Assembly (NCBI GenBank): GCA_965247535.1
Contig: OZ252018.1
Location: 992,001 to 1,056,000 of the forward strand
Source: JAPPHY01 sp965247535
GTDB taxonomy: Bacteria > Chloroflexota > Dehalococcoidia > Lucifugimonadales > UBA2985
DNA length: 64,000 nucleotides
Direction of reading: 5' to 3'
Under the pieces are notes generated by a model that made no database searches, had not been told where the DNA came from, and worked only from the letters and a program-made list of their open reading frames with translations. How positions within the stretch are numbered: position 1 is the stretch's first letter; each line of letters starts with the position of its first letter. Shown here piece by piece: positions 42,016-50,983 of this stretch. A program made the translations under genes and the position numbers.

Positions 42016-43185
42016 CTACTCCTGCGCCCGGTGTCCCTCCGCGACCAGTCGTTCCAGGACCTCTGCCACCTTGTCCACCTCGCTGGCCGTGTTGAAGTAG
42101 TGTGTGCTGAAACGCACGCCGTCCGGGCCGTGGACGGTCCGCCCCACGATGCTGAACCTGTTCTGCAACGCGGAGACGAGGTCCTCCGGCGGCCAGCCTT
42201 CAAGTCCGAGCGTGACCAGCCCGCACGCGGAATCCTGGTCCGTCGTGCTCAGCAGCTCACAGCCCTTGATCATGGTCGCGCGCTCGCGGAGCATGTTTCC
42301 CAGGCGCATGGCGTGCGCCTCGATGCGTTCGATGCCAATCTCCGATACCAGCCGCAGGCTCTCGGTGAGGCCGGCTGCCAGGCCTGGGCTGTTGGAGACC
42401 AGCGAGAAGCGCCCCAATGCGCCGCGTCGGAACCCTTGCCGACCTGCCTCCAGCGCGTTGGTCGAAAACAGAGGCTCCAGCATTTCGCGCCGGTCCGGGT
42501 GAACGTACAGGGCGCCGGTGCCCACCGGTCCCATCGGCCACTTCTGGCCGGACATTGTGTAGAAGTCGCAGGCCAGGTCGGTGACGTTTACGGCGATCTG
42601 GCCGACGCTTTGCGCGCCGTCCACCAGCACTGGCACCCCGGCCGCGTGCGCCGCCGCCGTGATTTCACCGATGGGCAAGCGCAGGCCGCAGGTGAACTGA
42701 ATGTGGCTTAGGCCCACCAGCTTCGTGCGTTCGGTGATCGCGGACTTGACGAGGTCAAGCGCCTCTGCGGCCGTGGACATGGGCTGGATCGGCGCGGACG
42801 TCACGTTCACACCATTGCGTTCTGCCACGACCTTTGCGGGAGCCGTTAGCGCGGGGTGCTCGAGGTCGCAGATGAGCAGCTCGTCGCCCGGCTGCCAGTC
42901 CATGCCGTAGATGACTACGTTCACGCCCTCGCGAGTGCTGTGTGTGAGGATGACGTCGTCTTCGGAGGCGCCGAGCAGGCTGGCGGCGGCCGCAGTGGCC
43001 TCTCGATTCGCCTCCCGCGTGAGTTCGACCCCGCGGGCGCTTGCGGGTCCTATCATGGCCTCCTGCTCCAGCGTCTCCGCCACGCGGCGGAGCGCCGACG
43101 TGGGCGTTGGGCCGGCCCACCCGGTGTTCAGGTAGATTAGGTCGCGAGTGATCGGCAGGAGCTCCCTCAGCTGGTCAGTGTTCAT
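42016..43185 (-). CDS. Class V aminotransferase (cysteine desulfurase/epimerase-like)
   Basis: PLP enzyme of 389 residues. YLNTGWAGPTP at the N terminus, THSTREGVN, LVDGAQSVGQIAVNV with the PLP-binding Asp, and the lysine motif MSGQKWPMGPVGTG. FSTHYFNTASEVDK near the C terminus is typical of isopenicillin-N epimerase/desulfurase-like members. There is no obvious catalytic Cys loop of IscS/SufS, so a desulfurase role is doubtful. ATG 43185 is chosen at the start of conservation, ignoring the open frame upstream. Confidence 0.82.
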   Translation of the reverse strand: MNTDQLRELLPITRDLIYLNTGWAGPTPTSALRRVAETLEQEAMIGPASARGVELTREANREATAAAASLLGASEDDVILTHSTREGVNVVIYGMDWQPGDELLICDLEHPALTAPAKVVAERNGVNVTSAPIQPMSTAAEALDLVKSAITERTKLVGLSHIQFTCGLRLPIGEITAAAHAAGVPVLVDGAQSVGQIAVNVTDLACDFYTMSGQKWPMGPVGTGALYVHPDRREMLEPLFSTNALEAGRQGFRRGALGRFSLVSNSPGLAAGLTESLRLVSEIGIERIEAHAMRLGNMLRERATMIKGCELLSTTDQDSACGLVTLGLEGWPPEDLVSALQNRFSIVGRTVHGPDGVRFSTHYFNTASEVDKVAEVLERLVAEGHRAQE

Positions 43186-43323
43186 CTCTACCGTCCGAAT
43201 AATTGAGTGCGCCGCTGCGGGGACCTTGACGCCGTGTGCGATGGCACAAGCGGCGGTGGAAGCGGCAACCGCAGCCATTCTACCACGGAGCCGCCGGAGT
43301 GACCAATCGCCGGAGGGTGTGGA

Positions 43324-43352
43324 TTGCCGGAGGGCGGGATAGCCGGTACACT
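43324..43352 (+). promoter_or_regulatory. Promoter of the DUF192 gene, leaderless geometry
   Basis: TTGCCG (43324-43329), 17 nt, TACACT (43347-43352). The GTG start is only 6 nt after the -10, so transcription should begin at or next to the start codon. Confidence 0.55.
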
Positions 43353-43358
43353 CGCTGC

Positions 43359-44105
43359 GTGTTCCGGATACGTCACAACCTCCTCGCCGCAGAGTCGGCG
43401 GCGAGGCGCGGCCTCTTTCTGCTTGTGCTGACGGCGTTGACCGCGGGCTGTAGTGGGGATGAGCCGTCACCAACAGCGACGACCGCGGCCACGCCGACTG
43501 CCATGCCCGCGGCGACGGCTACTGCGGCCGCTCCTCAGACGCATACCCCGTCGCCCTCGTCAACCCCACTAGCCACGCTGACGCCCGCGCCGACCGCGAC
43601 CCCGACTCCTGCGCCTCCGCCGGCCGCCACTGCAACTGCGGCCTCCACGCCAACCACGACCGCAACGTCGACTCCAACAGCCACGCAGGGCGACCTCTCG
43701 CGGTTCGGGCCGCCGGACCCGGAGGCGGGAGCCGCGAGCGCGTCCGAGGCGCTGATAGCGGGGCAGGTCTTCCAGCTTGAGGTCGTAAGCACGCCTGCGG
43801 AGCGCGCCCGAGGCCTGATGGGCCAGCAGCGCATACCGGACGACTACGCGATGCTGTTCGTGTTTGAATCCGAGCGCCGGCTCAGCTTCTGGATGAAGGG
43901 TACGCTCATTCCGCTGGACATCCTCTTCCTGGACTCGAATGGCATGGTCGTGGACGTGCAGACGATGATCCCGCAACCCGGCGCGCCGGACAGCGAGCTG
44001 ATCGTGTATACATCGGCTAGGCCGGCACGATACGCGATGGAGATGAACGCGGGACTGGCTGAGGCGCTCGGCGTGGTGCCCGGAGCGGCAGTGCTCTTCG
44101 ACTAG
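43359..44105 (+). CDS. DUF192 lipoprotein with Thr/Pro/Ala-rich stalk
   Basis: 248 residues. Basic N terminus, hydrophobic stretch LFLLVLTALTAGC with a lipobox Cys near 31, then a low-complexity Thr/Pro/Ala linker of about 75 residues, and a C-terminal DUF192 domain starting FQLEVVSTPAERARGLMGQQ. The domain has the family motifs FVFESERRLSFWMKGTLIPLD, LDSNGMVVDV and YAMEMNAGLAEALGV. DUF192 function is not established. GTG 43359 is chosen from the signal peptide and promoter position. Confidence 0.85.
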   Translation: MFRIRHNLLAAESAARRGLFLLVLTALTAGCSGDEPSPTATTAATPTAMPAATATAAAPQTHTPSPSSTPLATLTPAPTATPTPAPPPAATATAASTPTTTATSTPTATQGDLSRFGPPDPEAGAASASEALIAGQVFQLEVVSTPAERARGLMGQQRIPDDYAMLFVFESERRLSFWMKGTLIPLDILFLDSNGMVVDVQTMIPQPGAPDSELIVYTSARPARYAMEMNAGLAEALGVVPGAAVLFD

Positions 44106-44130
44106 AGTCTGGAATTCTTCCGTCCATTTG

Positions 44131-44139
44131 TGCTAGAAT
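44131..44139 (+). promoter_or_regulatory. Extended -10 of lhr, leaderless geometry
   Basis: TGC-TAGAAT ends 6 nt before the lhr ATG. The -35 region is poor. No Shine-Dalgarno is present, consistent with a leaderless mRNA. Confidence 0.5.
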
Positions 44140-44145
44140 CGCCAC

Positions 44146-47100
44146 ATGTCCTTGACAGAGCTTCACCCCCTGGTACGTGACTGGTTCCTGTCCCGCTTCG
44201 ACGCGCCCACGGAGGCGCAGTGCCTCGGCTGGCCGGCCATCGCACGGGGCCGCCACACGCTCATAGCCGCCCCCACCGGCTCCGGCAAGACGCTGGCTGC
44301 ATTCCTGATGTGCATCGACGGGCTGGTGCGCCGCGCCCTCACGGGCGACCTCCCGGACACGACGCAGGTGGTCTACGTTTCGCCGCTCAAGGCCCTTTCG
44401 AACGACATACGCAAGAACCTGGAGGCCCCTCTCAGCGAGATTCAGGCGCTTGCCCTGGAGCGGGGCCTGATCCTCCCTGAAATACGGGCCACCGTCCGCA
44501 CCGGCGACACCCCGGCCTACGAGCGGCAGAAGATGGCAAAGCAGCCACCCCACATCCTGATCACCACGCCGGAGTCTCTGTACATACTGCTCACGTCGGA
44601 GAGCGGGCGCAGGGGGCTGAAGGGCGTGCAAACGCTGATACTCGACGAGATTCACGCTGTGGCCGACGACAAGCGCGGCTCCCATCTGGCACTCTCCGTG
44701 GAGAGACTGTGCGCCCTTACCGACGCTCCGATTACCCGCGTCGGCCTGTCCGCGACACAGCGGCCAATCGAAGAGATGGCCCGCTTCCTGGTCGGCAACG
44801 CCCACATCGACGGGGACGGCACTCCGAACTGCCTGGTCGTTGACACCGGCCACGCCCGCAAGATCGACCTGGCGATCCGGCTGCCCAAGCGTGAGCTCGG
44901 CCCAATCGCCAGCCACGAGCAGTGGGGCGAGACGCTGGACGACGTGGCGGAACTGGTGCAGGCCCACGACACGACACTGGTGTTCGTCAACACCCGCAGG
45001 CTGGTCGAGAGACTGTCGCACCAGCTTTCTGAGCGGCTTGGTGAGAGCGCGGTCGTGGCGCATCACGGCAGCCTCTCCCGCGCTACGCGGCTGGCTGCTG
45101 AGGACAAGCTCAAGCGGGGAGAGGTGAAGGTGTGCGTGGCGACCGCCTCACTGGAGCTTGGCATAGACATAGGCGACGTTGACCTGGTGTGCCAGATAGG
45201 CTCGCCTCGCTCAATAGGGCTGCTGCTTCAGCGTATAGGGCGTTCTGGCCACAGCCTGGGCGGTGTGCCCAAGGGCCGTCTCTTCCCCATGACCCGCGAC
45301 GAGCTGGTGGAGTGTACTGCGCTGCTCAGGGCCGTTCGCAGGGGAGAGTTGGACACACTTCGAATACCACCCTGGCCTCTGGACGTCATGGCGCAGCAGA
45401 TGGTGGCAGCCTGTGCGGTGGAAGAGTGGAGCGAGGACGCGCTGTTCGACCTGTGCAGGCAGGCATACCCGTACCGCTACCTGAGCCGTGAAAAGTTCGA
45501 TCAGATAACGCAGGTGCTGTCCGAGGGATTCACCTCGCGGCGCGGCGGCGGCGGCGCATACCTCCACCGCGACGGCGTGCACGGCCGTCTCACCGGGCGA
45601 CGGGGCGCGCGAATCGCCGCCATGACCGGCGGAGGAGCCATCCCCGACAACGCCGACTACGACGTCATTGCCGAGCCGGAGAATGTCTTCGTGGGCACCG
45701 TCAACGAGGACTTTGCCATCGAGAGCATGGCGGGAGACGTGTTCCTGCTCGGCAACAGCCCGTGGAAGATTCGGCGAATCGAGAGCGGGCGGGTCAGGGT
45801 GGAAGATGCACAAGGACTCGCGCCCAGCATACCCTTCTGGCTCGGAGAGGCGCCCGGCCGGACGTGGGAGCTCTCGCAGGAGGTGACGGAGCTGCGGGAG
45901 GCGATGTCGCAGCGCCTGGAGCGCCGGCAAACCGCCGTGCGTTGGGTGATGGACGAGGCCGGCGTGGACAACGAGGTCGCGGGGCAGCTCGTGGCCTACA
46001 TGGCGGAGGGTGTTCGTGTGCTGGGCATGGTGCCCACGGCACGGCGCGTGGTCGCGGAGCGGTTCTTCGACGAAAGTGGCGGCATGCAGCTTGTGATCCA
46101 CGCCCCGTTCGGCTCGCGCATAAACCGAGCGTGGGGCATGGCGCTGCGAAAGAAGATCTGCCGCACGTTCGACTTTGAGCTTCAGGCCGCCGCCACCGAT
46201 GACGGAGTGAATTTCTCGCTGGGGCCTTCGCAGTCCTTCCCTCTGGAGGATGTGTTCAGGTATATACGCTCGGCCAACGCCGAGGAGGTGCTGCTTCAGG
46301 CGGTGCTGCAGGCGCCTCTATTCGGGACGCGATGGCGATGGGATGCAACGCGCGCCCTGGCCGTCATGCGATTTGCCGGCGGTCGCAAGGTGCCGGCTCA
46401 GCTCCTGCGGATGCGCTCCGACGACCTGCTGGCCGCCGTGTTCCCTGAGCAGGTTGCCTGCCAGGACAACGCCATGCCCGGCGACATCGAGGTTCCCGAC
46501 CATCCGCTGGTGTTCGAGACAGTTCGCGACTGCCTCACGGAGGCAATGGACGTGGACGGGCTGAAGGCGGTGCTCGCCTCGATAGAGTCGGGCGAAATCG
46601 AGGTATTTGCCCGCGACACCGTGCAGCCCTCGGTCTTTGCCCACCAGCTTCTGAACACCATGCCATACGCCTTCCTCGACGACGCACCGCTGGAGGAGCG
46701 CCGCGCCCGCGCTGTGCCCCTGCGCCGGGCTCTCCCGGACGCCCGTGACCTGACTGCGCTGGACCCCGATGCCATCCGGCTGGAGTCGGAGCACGCCTGG
46801 CCTCTGGTGCGCGACGCTGCTGAGCTTCACGACGCGCTCCTTGTTCTGGGCGTGCTGCCTCTTGCAGCCCGGTGGCCTGAGTGGAGCGCGCCCGCGGAGT
46901 CGCGGGAGGTGTGGTACCGCGCCCTTGTGGATGACGGCCTTGCGTACCTGCTGCATCGCGGAGGCGTTCCCTTCGCGTGGGTTGCCGCCGAGCGTGTCTC
47001 CATGGCGCTGACCGTGTACCCGGACGCGACGCTGGAGCCTGCATTCGCTGGGCCGGCCGCGGCCGAGGTGGAGCGCGAGGAGGCGGTCGTGGAGGTACTG

Positions 47101-48432
47101 CGAGGCTGGGTGGAGTGCGGCGGGCCGTTCACCGCCGGCGAGATGGCAGACGGACTGGGACTCTCTCGGTCGGACGTGGCGATAGCCGTGGCCCGGCTCG
47201 AGGCCCAAGGTCAGCTTCTAGGGGGCAGGTTCCGCCCCGGCGTCGTCGAGGAGGAGATGTGCGACAGACGCGTGCTGGCGCGCATCCATCACGCCACCAT
47301 CGGGCGCCTCCGCAGGGAGGTGGAGCCGGTCTCGCCCGCCGTCTTCATGCGTTTCCTGCTGCGCTGGCAGCACGTGCTCCCGCACCAACGTCTTCACGCT
47401 GAGGACGGGGTGCTGGAGGCCATCGAGCAGCTGCAGGGGTTCGAGGCCGCCGCGGGCGCGTGGGAGGCGGAGATCCTGCCCATGCGCGTGGCAAACTACA
47501 GCCCTGAGCTGTTGGACAGGCTGTGCTGGGAAGGTGAGGTGACTTGGGGTCGGCTGAGCCGTTCCAACGGAAACGGAAGCTCAACATCGGGACGCGGCTC
47601 GCTGACCAGAGCAACGCCCATAACCCTCGCGCTGCGTGAGTCACTCGACTGGCTGCTGGAGCAGACTCTCTCGGACGACTCTCATCTCTCGGGCGGCTGC
47701 CGCGAGGTACTTGAGCTTCTCACCCGACGTGGCGCGTCATTTACGGCCGACATAATCGCCGCCACTCGCCGGCTGCCGTCCGACGTAGAGGACATCCTGT
47801 GGCAGCTGGCTGCCGCCGGCCGCGTCACCTCAGACGGCATGGAGGCGTTGAGGCGGCGCGTGCGAGGCAGCGACTCGGCCGCTCCCGCCCGCCGGTCCAC
47901 CCGGTCGAAACGGGCTGCTCCACGTCGCAGGGGCGGATTCAGCCGGTGGTCGGCTCTCGAGACCCTGCGGCCTCCCGACGACCTGACAGAGGAGCGCGCC
48001 CGGCAGCTTCTGGCCCGGTATGGCGTACTCTTCCCGGAGCTGCTGGCGAGGGAGTCGTCCGCGGCGCCGTGGCGCGAGCTGGTCCGCCTCTTGAGGCGAA
48101 TGGAGGCGCGTGGCGAGATTCGCGGAGGGCGGTTCGTGTCGGGCTTCGTGGGCGAGCAGTTCGCGCTGCCGGAGGCGGTTGCGCTGCTGAGAAGCCTTCG
48201 ACACGCTGAGGCCGAAGGCGAGATTGTGACGCTGTCCGCGGTGGACCCGCTGAACCTGGTGGGGATCCTCTCGCCGGGCGAGCGCGTGCCGGCCCTTCCG
48301 GGCAACCGAGTAACGTACCGCGACGGCGTGCCGGTCAGGTCCGTGGACGGCGGCGAGGTGGAAGCGCAAATTGACTCCTCTCAAGATGGCCCCGACGCGC
48401 CTGTAGAGGTAGGGGTGGTACGTCCGGTTTAG
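44146..48432 (+). CDS. lhr: Lhr-type ATP-dependent DNA/RNA helicase
   Basis: 1428-residue superfamily 2 helicase (large helicase-related), implicated in DNA repair and RNA metabolism. N-terminal motor: Walker A APTGSGKT (42-49), VYVSPLKAL, TTPESLY, DEIH (167-170), SATQ (202-205), then second RecA lobe with FVNTRRLVERLSHQLSE and GIDIGDVDLVCQIGSPRS, and IGRSGH. Winged-helix and beta-barrel modules of the Lhr core continue to about 870. The C-terminal half, as in E. coli Lhr, has the Lhr-CTD with HALPHQRLH-like content (LRWQHVLPHQRL). Complete, not truncated. Confidence 0.93.
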   Translation: MSLTELHPLVRDWFLSRFDAPTEAQCLGWPAIARGRHTLIAAPTGSGKTLAAFLMCIDGLVRRALTGDLPDTTQVVYVSPLKALSNDIRKNLEAPLSEIQALALERGLILPEIRATVRTGDTPAYERQKMAKQPPHILITTPESLYILLTSESGRRGLKGVQTLILDEIHAVADDKRGSHLALSVERLCALTDAPITRVGLSATQRPIEEMARFLVGNAHIDGDGTPNCLVVDTGHARKIDLAIRLPKRELGPIASHEQWGETLDDVAELVQAHDTTLVFVNTRRLVERLSHQLSERLGESAVVAHHGSLSRATRLAAEDKLKRGEVKVCVATASLELGIDIGDVDLVCQIGSPRSIGLLLQRIGRSGHSLGGVPKGRLFPMTRDELVECTALLRAVRRGELDTLRIPPWPLDVMAQQMVAACAVEEWSEDALFDLCRQAYPYRYLSREKFDQITQVLSEGFTSRRGGGGAYLHRDGVHGRLTGRRGARIAAMTGGGAIPDNADYDVIAEPENVFVGTVNEDFAIESMAGDVFLLGNSPWKIRRIESGRVRVEDAQGLAPSIPFWLGEAPGRTWELSQEVTELREAMSQRLERRQTAVRWVMDEAGVDNEVAGQLVAYMAEGVRVLGMVPTARRVVAERFFDESGGMQLVIHAPFGSRINRAWGMALRKKICRTFDFELQAAATDDGVNFSLGPSQSFPLEDVFRYIRSANAEEVLLQAVLQAPLFGTRWRWDATRALAVMRFAGGRKVPAQLLRMRSDDLLAAVFPEQVACQDNAMPGDIEVPDHPLVFETVRDCLTEAMDVDGLKAVLASIESGEIEVFARDTVQPSVFAHQLLNTMPYAFLDDAPLEERRARAVPLRRALPDARDLTALDPDAIRLESEHAWPLVRDAAELHDALLVLGVLPLAARWPEWSAPAESREVWYRALVDDGLAYLLHRGGVPFAWVAAERVSMALTVYPDATLEPAFAGPAAAEVEREEAVVEVLRGWVECGGPFTAGEMADGLGLSRSDVAIAVARLEAQGQLLGGRFRPGVVEEEMCDRRVLARIHHATIGRLRREVEPVSPAVFMRFLLRWQHVLPHQRLHAEDGVLEAIEQLQGFEAAAGAWEAEILPMRVANYSPELLDRLCWEGEVTWGRLSRSNGNGSSTSGRGSLTRATPITLALRESLDWLLEQTLSDDSHLSGGCREVLELLTRRGASFTADIIAATRRLPSDVEDILWQLAAAGRVTSDGMEALRRRVRGSDSAAPARRSTRSKRAAPRRRGGFSRWSALETLRPPDDLTEERARQLLARYGVLFPELLARESSAAPWRELVRLLRRMEARGEIRGGRFVSGFVGEQFALPEAVALLRSLRHAEAEGEIVTLSAVDPLNLVGILSPGERVPALPGNRVTYRDGVPVRSVDGGEVEAQIDSSQDGPDAPVEVGVVRPV

Positions 48433-48519
48433 CTGGAGTCTGTACGGGACTCAGCAGGTGTCCTGCCCCCTTGCCGTCATTGCGAGCGACTATTTCCACG
48501 GTTAGGAGTCCTTAGCTGC

Positions 48520-49080
48520 CTATCCGGCGCGGTCGTAAGAGGCTTGGATCCACGCCGCAACGTCGGCGTCGACTTCGTCCGGACTCGCAATGTCGACGCC
48601 GTGCGTACACATCCCGCTCGTCGAAACTACTCGGGGGTCTTCAGGCGTAGCGCCGAGGTTCAGTCCCAGCTGTATGCGCTTCGCGGAGGGCGCCTGAATG
48701 AGCGCAAACTGCTTCTTTCTGCGAAAGCTCACGCCGGTTTTCTGGACCACTGTCACAACATCGGGCCCAATGCTTTCGGCAACTGCCGAAAGTGCGTGGT
48801 AGGTTGGGAGCAGCGCCGCCTTGGAGCCTGAGTACTGAGCGGCCAACTGGTCCTCCGGAGCCATTGGCCCGCCCGCGAGCCGTTCGCGAACCACCTGAGC
48901 GAGCAGGTTGGCGTTCCCGTGGGTGAGACCGTGAGTGGTCTTGAGAAACGCGACGACCTCGGAATGACGCTCGATTCCATTCCGCCCGATCTCGTCTGCC
49001 ACCTCGGCAGCCGTCTTCCCCAGGGCTTCCTCGATGCGCCGAAGCTGGACCTCCGCCTGTGCTCTTGGGTCCGTTGACAT
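48520..49080 (-). CDS. DUF4287/DUF5655 domain protein
   Basis: 186 residues. N-terminal DUF4287-like part (LRRIEEALGKTAAEVADE, HSEVVAFLKTTHGLTHGNAN) and C-terminal DUF5655-like part (GPDVVTVVQKTGVSFRRKKQ, FALIQAPSAKRIQLGLNLG). The second domain resembles proteins related to DNA-interacting or YdhG-like folds, but no function is established. Convergent with lhr. Not part of an obvious operon. Confidence 0.78.
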   Translation of the reverse strand: MSTDPRAQAEVQLRRIEEALGKTAAEVADEIGRNGIERHSEVVAFLKTTHGLTHGNANLLAQVVRERLAGGPMAPEDQLAAQYSGSKAALLPTYHALSAVAESIGPDVVTVVQKTGVSFRRKKQFALIQAPSAKRIQLGLNLGATPEDPRVVSTSGMCTHGVDIASPDEVDADVAAWIQASYDRAG

Positions 49081-49676
49081 GCCTGAGCCTCCAAATGTGC
49101 TAGAGATGTTCCCGTCCGTCTACAACAAAGAGAGCGCGGCGCAGGCGTCGGCCCGTCGTCACGGCAAGTCCGGGCCCTGCGGCCTGCGACTACTCAGCGC
49201 CCAATCCGGAATGTCCCCGATTGGCAGTCTTCGATCTCGGAGCGCAGTAAGAGCGAGACGTTAGAATGATATTCAGGACTTGCGAAGAACGTCAAGCGCT
49301 CGTCTATTCAATGGGGTATGCATTTGCAGTCGTAGACCACTTGACTAGGCCAGAACCAGTCGGGCGGCGCAATTGAGGATATCCGGCTGAACCGGAGCGG
49401 TGCGGGAAGTCAACCATGACCTCTCGCTGCCTCCAGAGTCAGCCGCGCGCAATTTCTGTCGATCCCAGTGACAACCGAGCATTGGGGGTGCACGAGCTCT
49501 TAATTGGCGGCTCCGAGGGCCGCGGCCTGCGCCACGAATTGACACCTGAATTGGCGTGGTGCTATATTCCAGCGCAGGCCTACCCTTCCCGGGCAGGCCG
49601 GTCTTGGCACGCTGCCACCGACTCCTCGTGCCATGGCCCAATGAGGCGTCCGCAATTCTGGAGTGAGGAGGACACC
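49081..49676 (+). other. 596-nt leader/intergenic region upstream of the CoA-transferases
   Basis: No gene recognised. It contains a promoter (49539-49568) and a hairpin near +1 (GGCCT/AGGCC, 49577-49599), and otherwise unremarkable sequence. Confidence 0.5.
49539..49568 (+). promoter_or_regulatory. Promoter of the CoA-transferase pair
   Basis: TTGACA (49539-49544), 18 nt, TATATT (49563-49568), TGC extended -10. Leader of about 100 nt before ATG 49677. Confidence 0.75.
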
Positions 49677-50945
49677 ATGGCAAAGCCCCTACCCTTGGAG
49701 GGCGTTCGCGTACTGGACTTCACACACATCGTGGCTGGGCCGCAGTGCACCCGCATTCTCGGTGACCTGGGCGCACAGGTCATCAAGGTGGAGCAGGGCC
49801 AGGCCATGGACGTCACACGCTCCGCCGCTCTCGGCGGCATAGGCGGGATACCGGGCGTCAACCGCAGCGGCATGTTCGAGTACTTCAATCGCAACAAGCT
49901 GAGCATTACCATCAACGCCCTGATGCCCGCCGGCCTGGACCTCATCAAGAAGCTGGTGTCCGTTTCGGACATTGTGATCGAGAACTTCAGCTCCCGCGTC
50001 CTGGAGCGGTGGGGTCTCTCCTACGAGGAGCAGTGCGAGCTGAAGAAGGACATCATCTACGTGAGCATAACCGGCTTCGGTCACATAGGCCGCCTGCGCG
50101 ACTACAGCACTTGGGGGCCCACGGCCCAGGCCCTGTCCGGTCTGACATTCATGTCCGGCCTTCCCGGCGAGCGGCCGGCAGGCTGGGGCTACAGCTTCCT
50201 CGATCATACGGCAGGCTACAACGCCGCCATCGCCACTCTCATGGCGTTGCATCACCGCAACCGCACCGGCGAGGGCCAGTGGCTGGACGTGTCGCAGGTG
50301 GAGAGCGGCATGGTGCTGACCGGCCCAGCCGTCCTGGACTATACCGCCAACGGCCGGCCGTATCGCAGGCCCGGCAACCCGACGGGCAATCGCTCCAGTA
50401 ACCCGCGCGTCGCGCCCCACAACGCCTACCGCTGCGCAGGCGACGACGAAATAGTGGCCGGCGAGCCACGGCAGCGCTGGTGCGTCATCTCCATCTTCAC
50501 GGAAGAGGACTGGCAGAAGTTCTGCAAGGCGATCGGCTCGCCCGAGTGGACGTCCGATCCTAAGTTCGCAACCAACGCCGATCGCGTCGCCAACGAGGAC
50601 GAGCTCGACCGCCTGATCGAGCAGTGGACCATCGACAAGATGCCCCACGAGGTCATGCACCGCCTGCAGAGCGCGGGCGTGGCCGCAGGCGCGGTCCAGA
50701 CCAACGAGGACAAGGTGGTGCGAGACCCACAGCTTCGCTCACGGGAGTTCATTCAGAAGGTGCCGCACAGGGAGGTAGAGGAGCCGTTCGAGACCGACAG
50801 CCTGCCGTTCAAGTTCTCCCACACGGAGCACAGGATACGGCAGGGGTCGCCGCCGCTGGGGTCGGACACCAACTTCATTCTGACCGAAGTGCTGGGCCTC
50901 AGCGAGGCTGAGATAGCTGAGATGTCCGAACAGGCGGTGTTCTAG
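49677..50945 (+). CDS. CaiB/BaiF family CoA-transferase, catalytic-type
   Basis: 422-residue family III CoA-transferase, which moves CoA between carboxylic acids. N-terminal LEGVRVLDFTHIVAGPQCTR and LGDLGAQVIKVEQ, NRNKLSITI, and YSFLDHTAGYNAAIATL, whose Asp aligns with the catalytic nucleophile of the family. RTGEGQWLDVSQVE follows. GAGGAGG five bases before ATG 49677 fixes the start. Paired with a second family III gene 38 nt downstream. Substrates cannot be read from sequence; two-gene family III enzymes include succinyl-CoA-dependent transferases in Chloroflexus. Confidence 0.9.
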   Translation: MAKPLPLEGVRVLDFTHIVAGPQCTRILGDLGAQVIKVEQGQAMDVTRSAALGGIGGIPGVNRSGMFEYFNRNKLSITINALMPAGLDLIKKLVSVSDIVIENFSSRVLERWGLSYEEQCELKKDIIYVSITGFGHIGRLRDYSTWGPTAQALSGLTFMSGLPGERPAGWGYSFLDHTAGYNAAIATLMALHHRNRTGEGQWLDVSQVESGMVLTGPAVLDYTANGRPYRRPGNPTGNRSSNPRVAPHNAYRCAGDDEIVAGEPRQRWCVISIFTEEDWQKFCKAIGSPEWTSDPKFATNADRVANEDELDRLIEQWTIDKMPHEVMHRLQSAGVAAGAVQTNEDKVVRDPQLRSREFIQKVPHREVEEPFETDSLPFKFSHTEHRIRQGSPPLGSDTNFILTEVLGLSEAEIAEMSEQAVF

Positions 50946-50983
50946 TCGATGAGGCACCGCCGGCCGGTGCAGCGAGGAGCGAA

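Noticed and set aside
43560..43690. Thr/Pro/Ala run in the DUF192 gene as a possible DNA repeat or CRISPR-like array
   Set aside because: It is an in-frame low-complexity protein linker without regular spacers. No CRISPR array was seen anywhere in the window.
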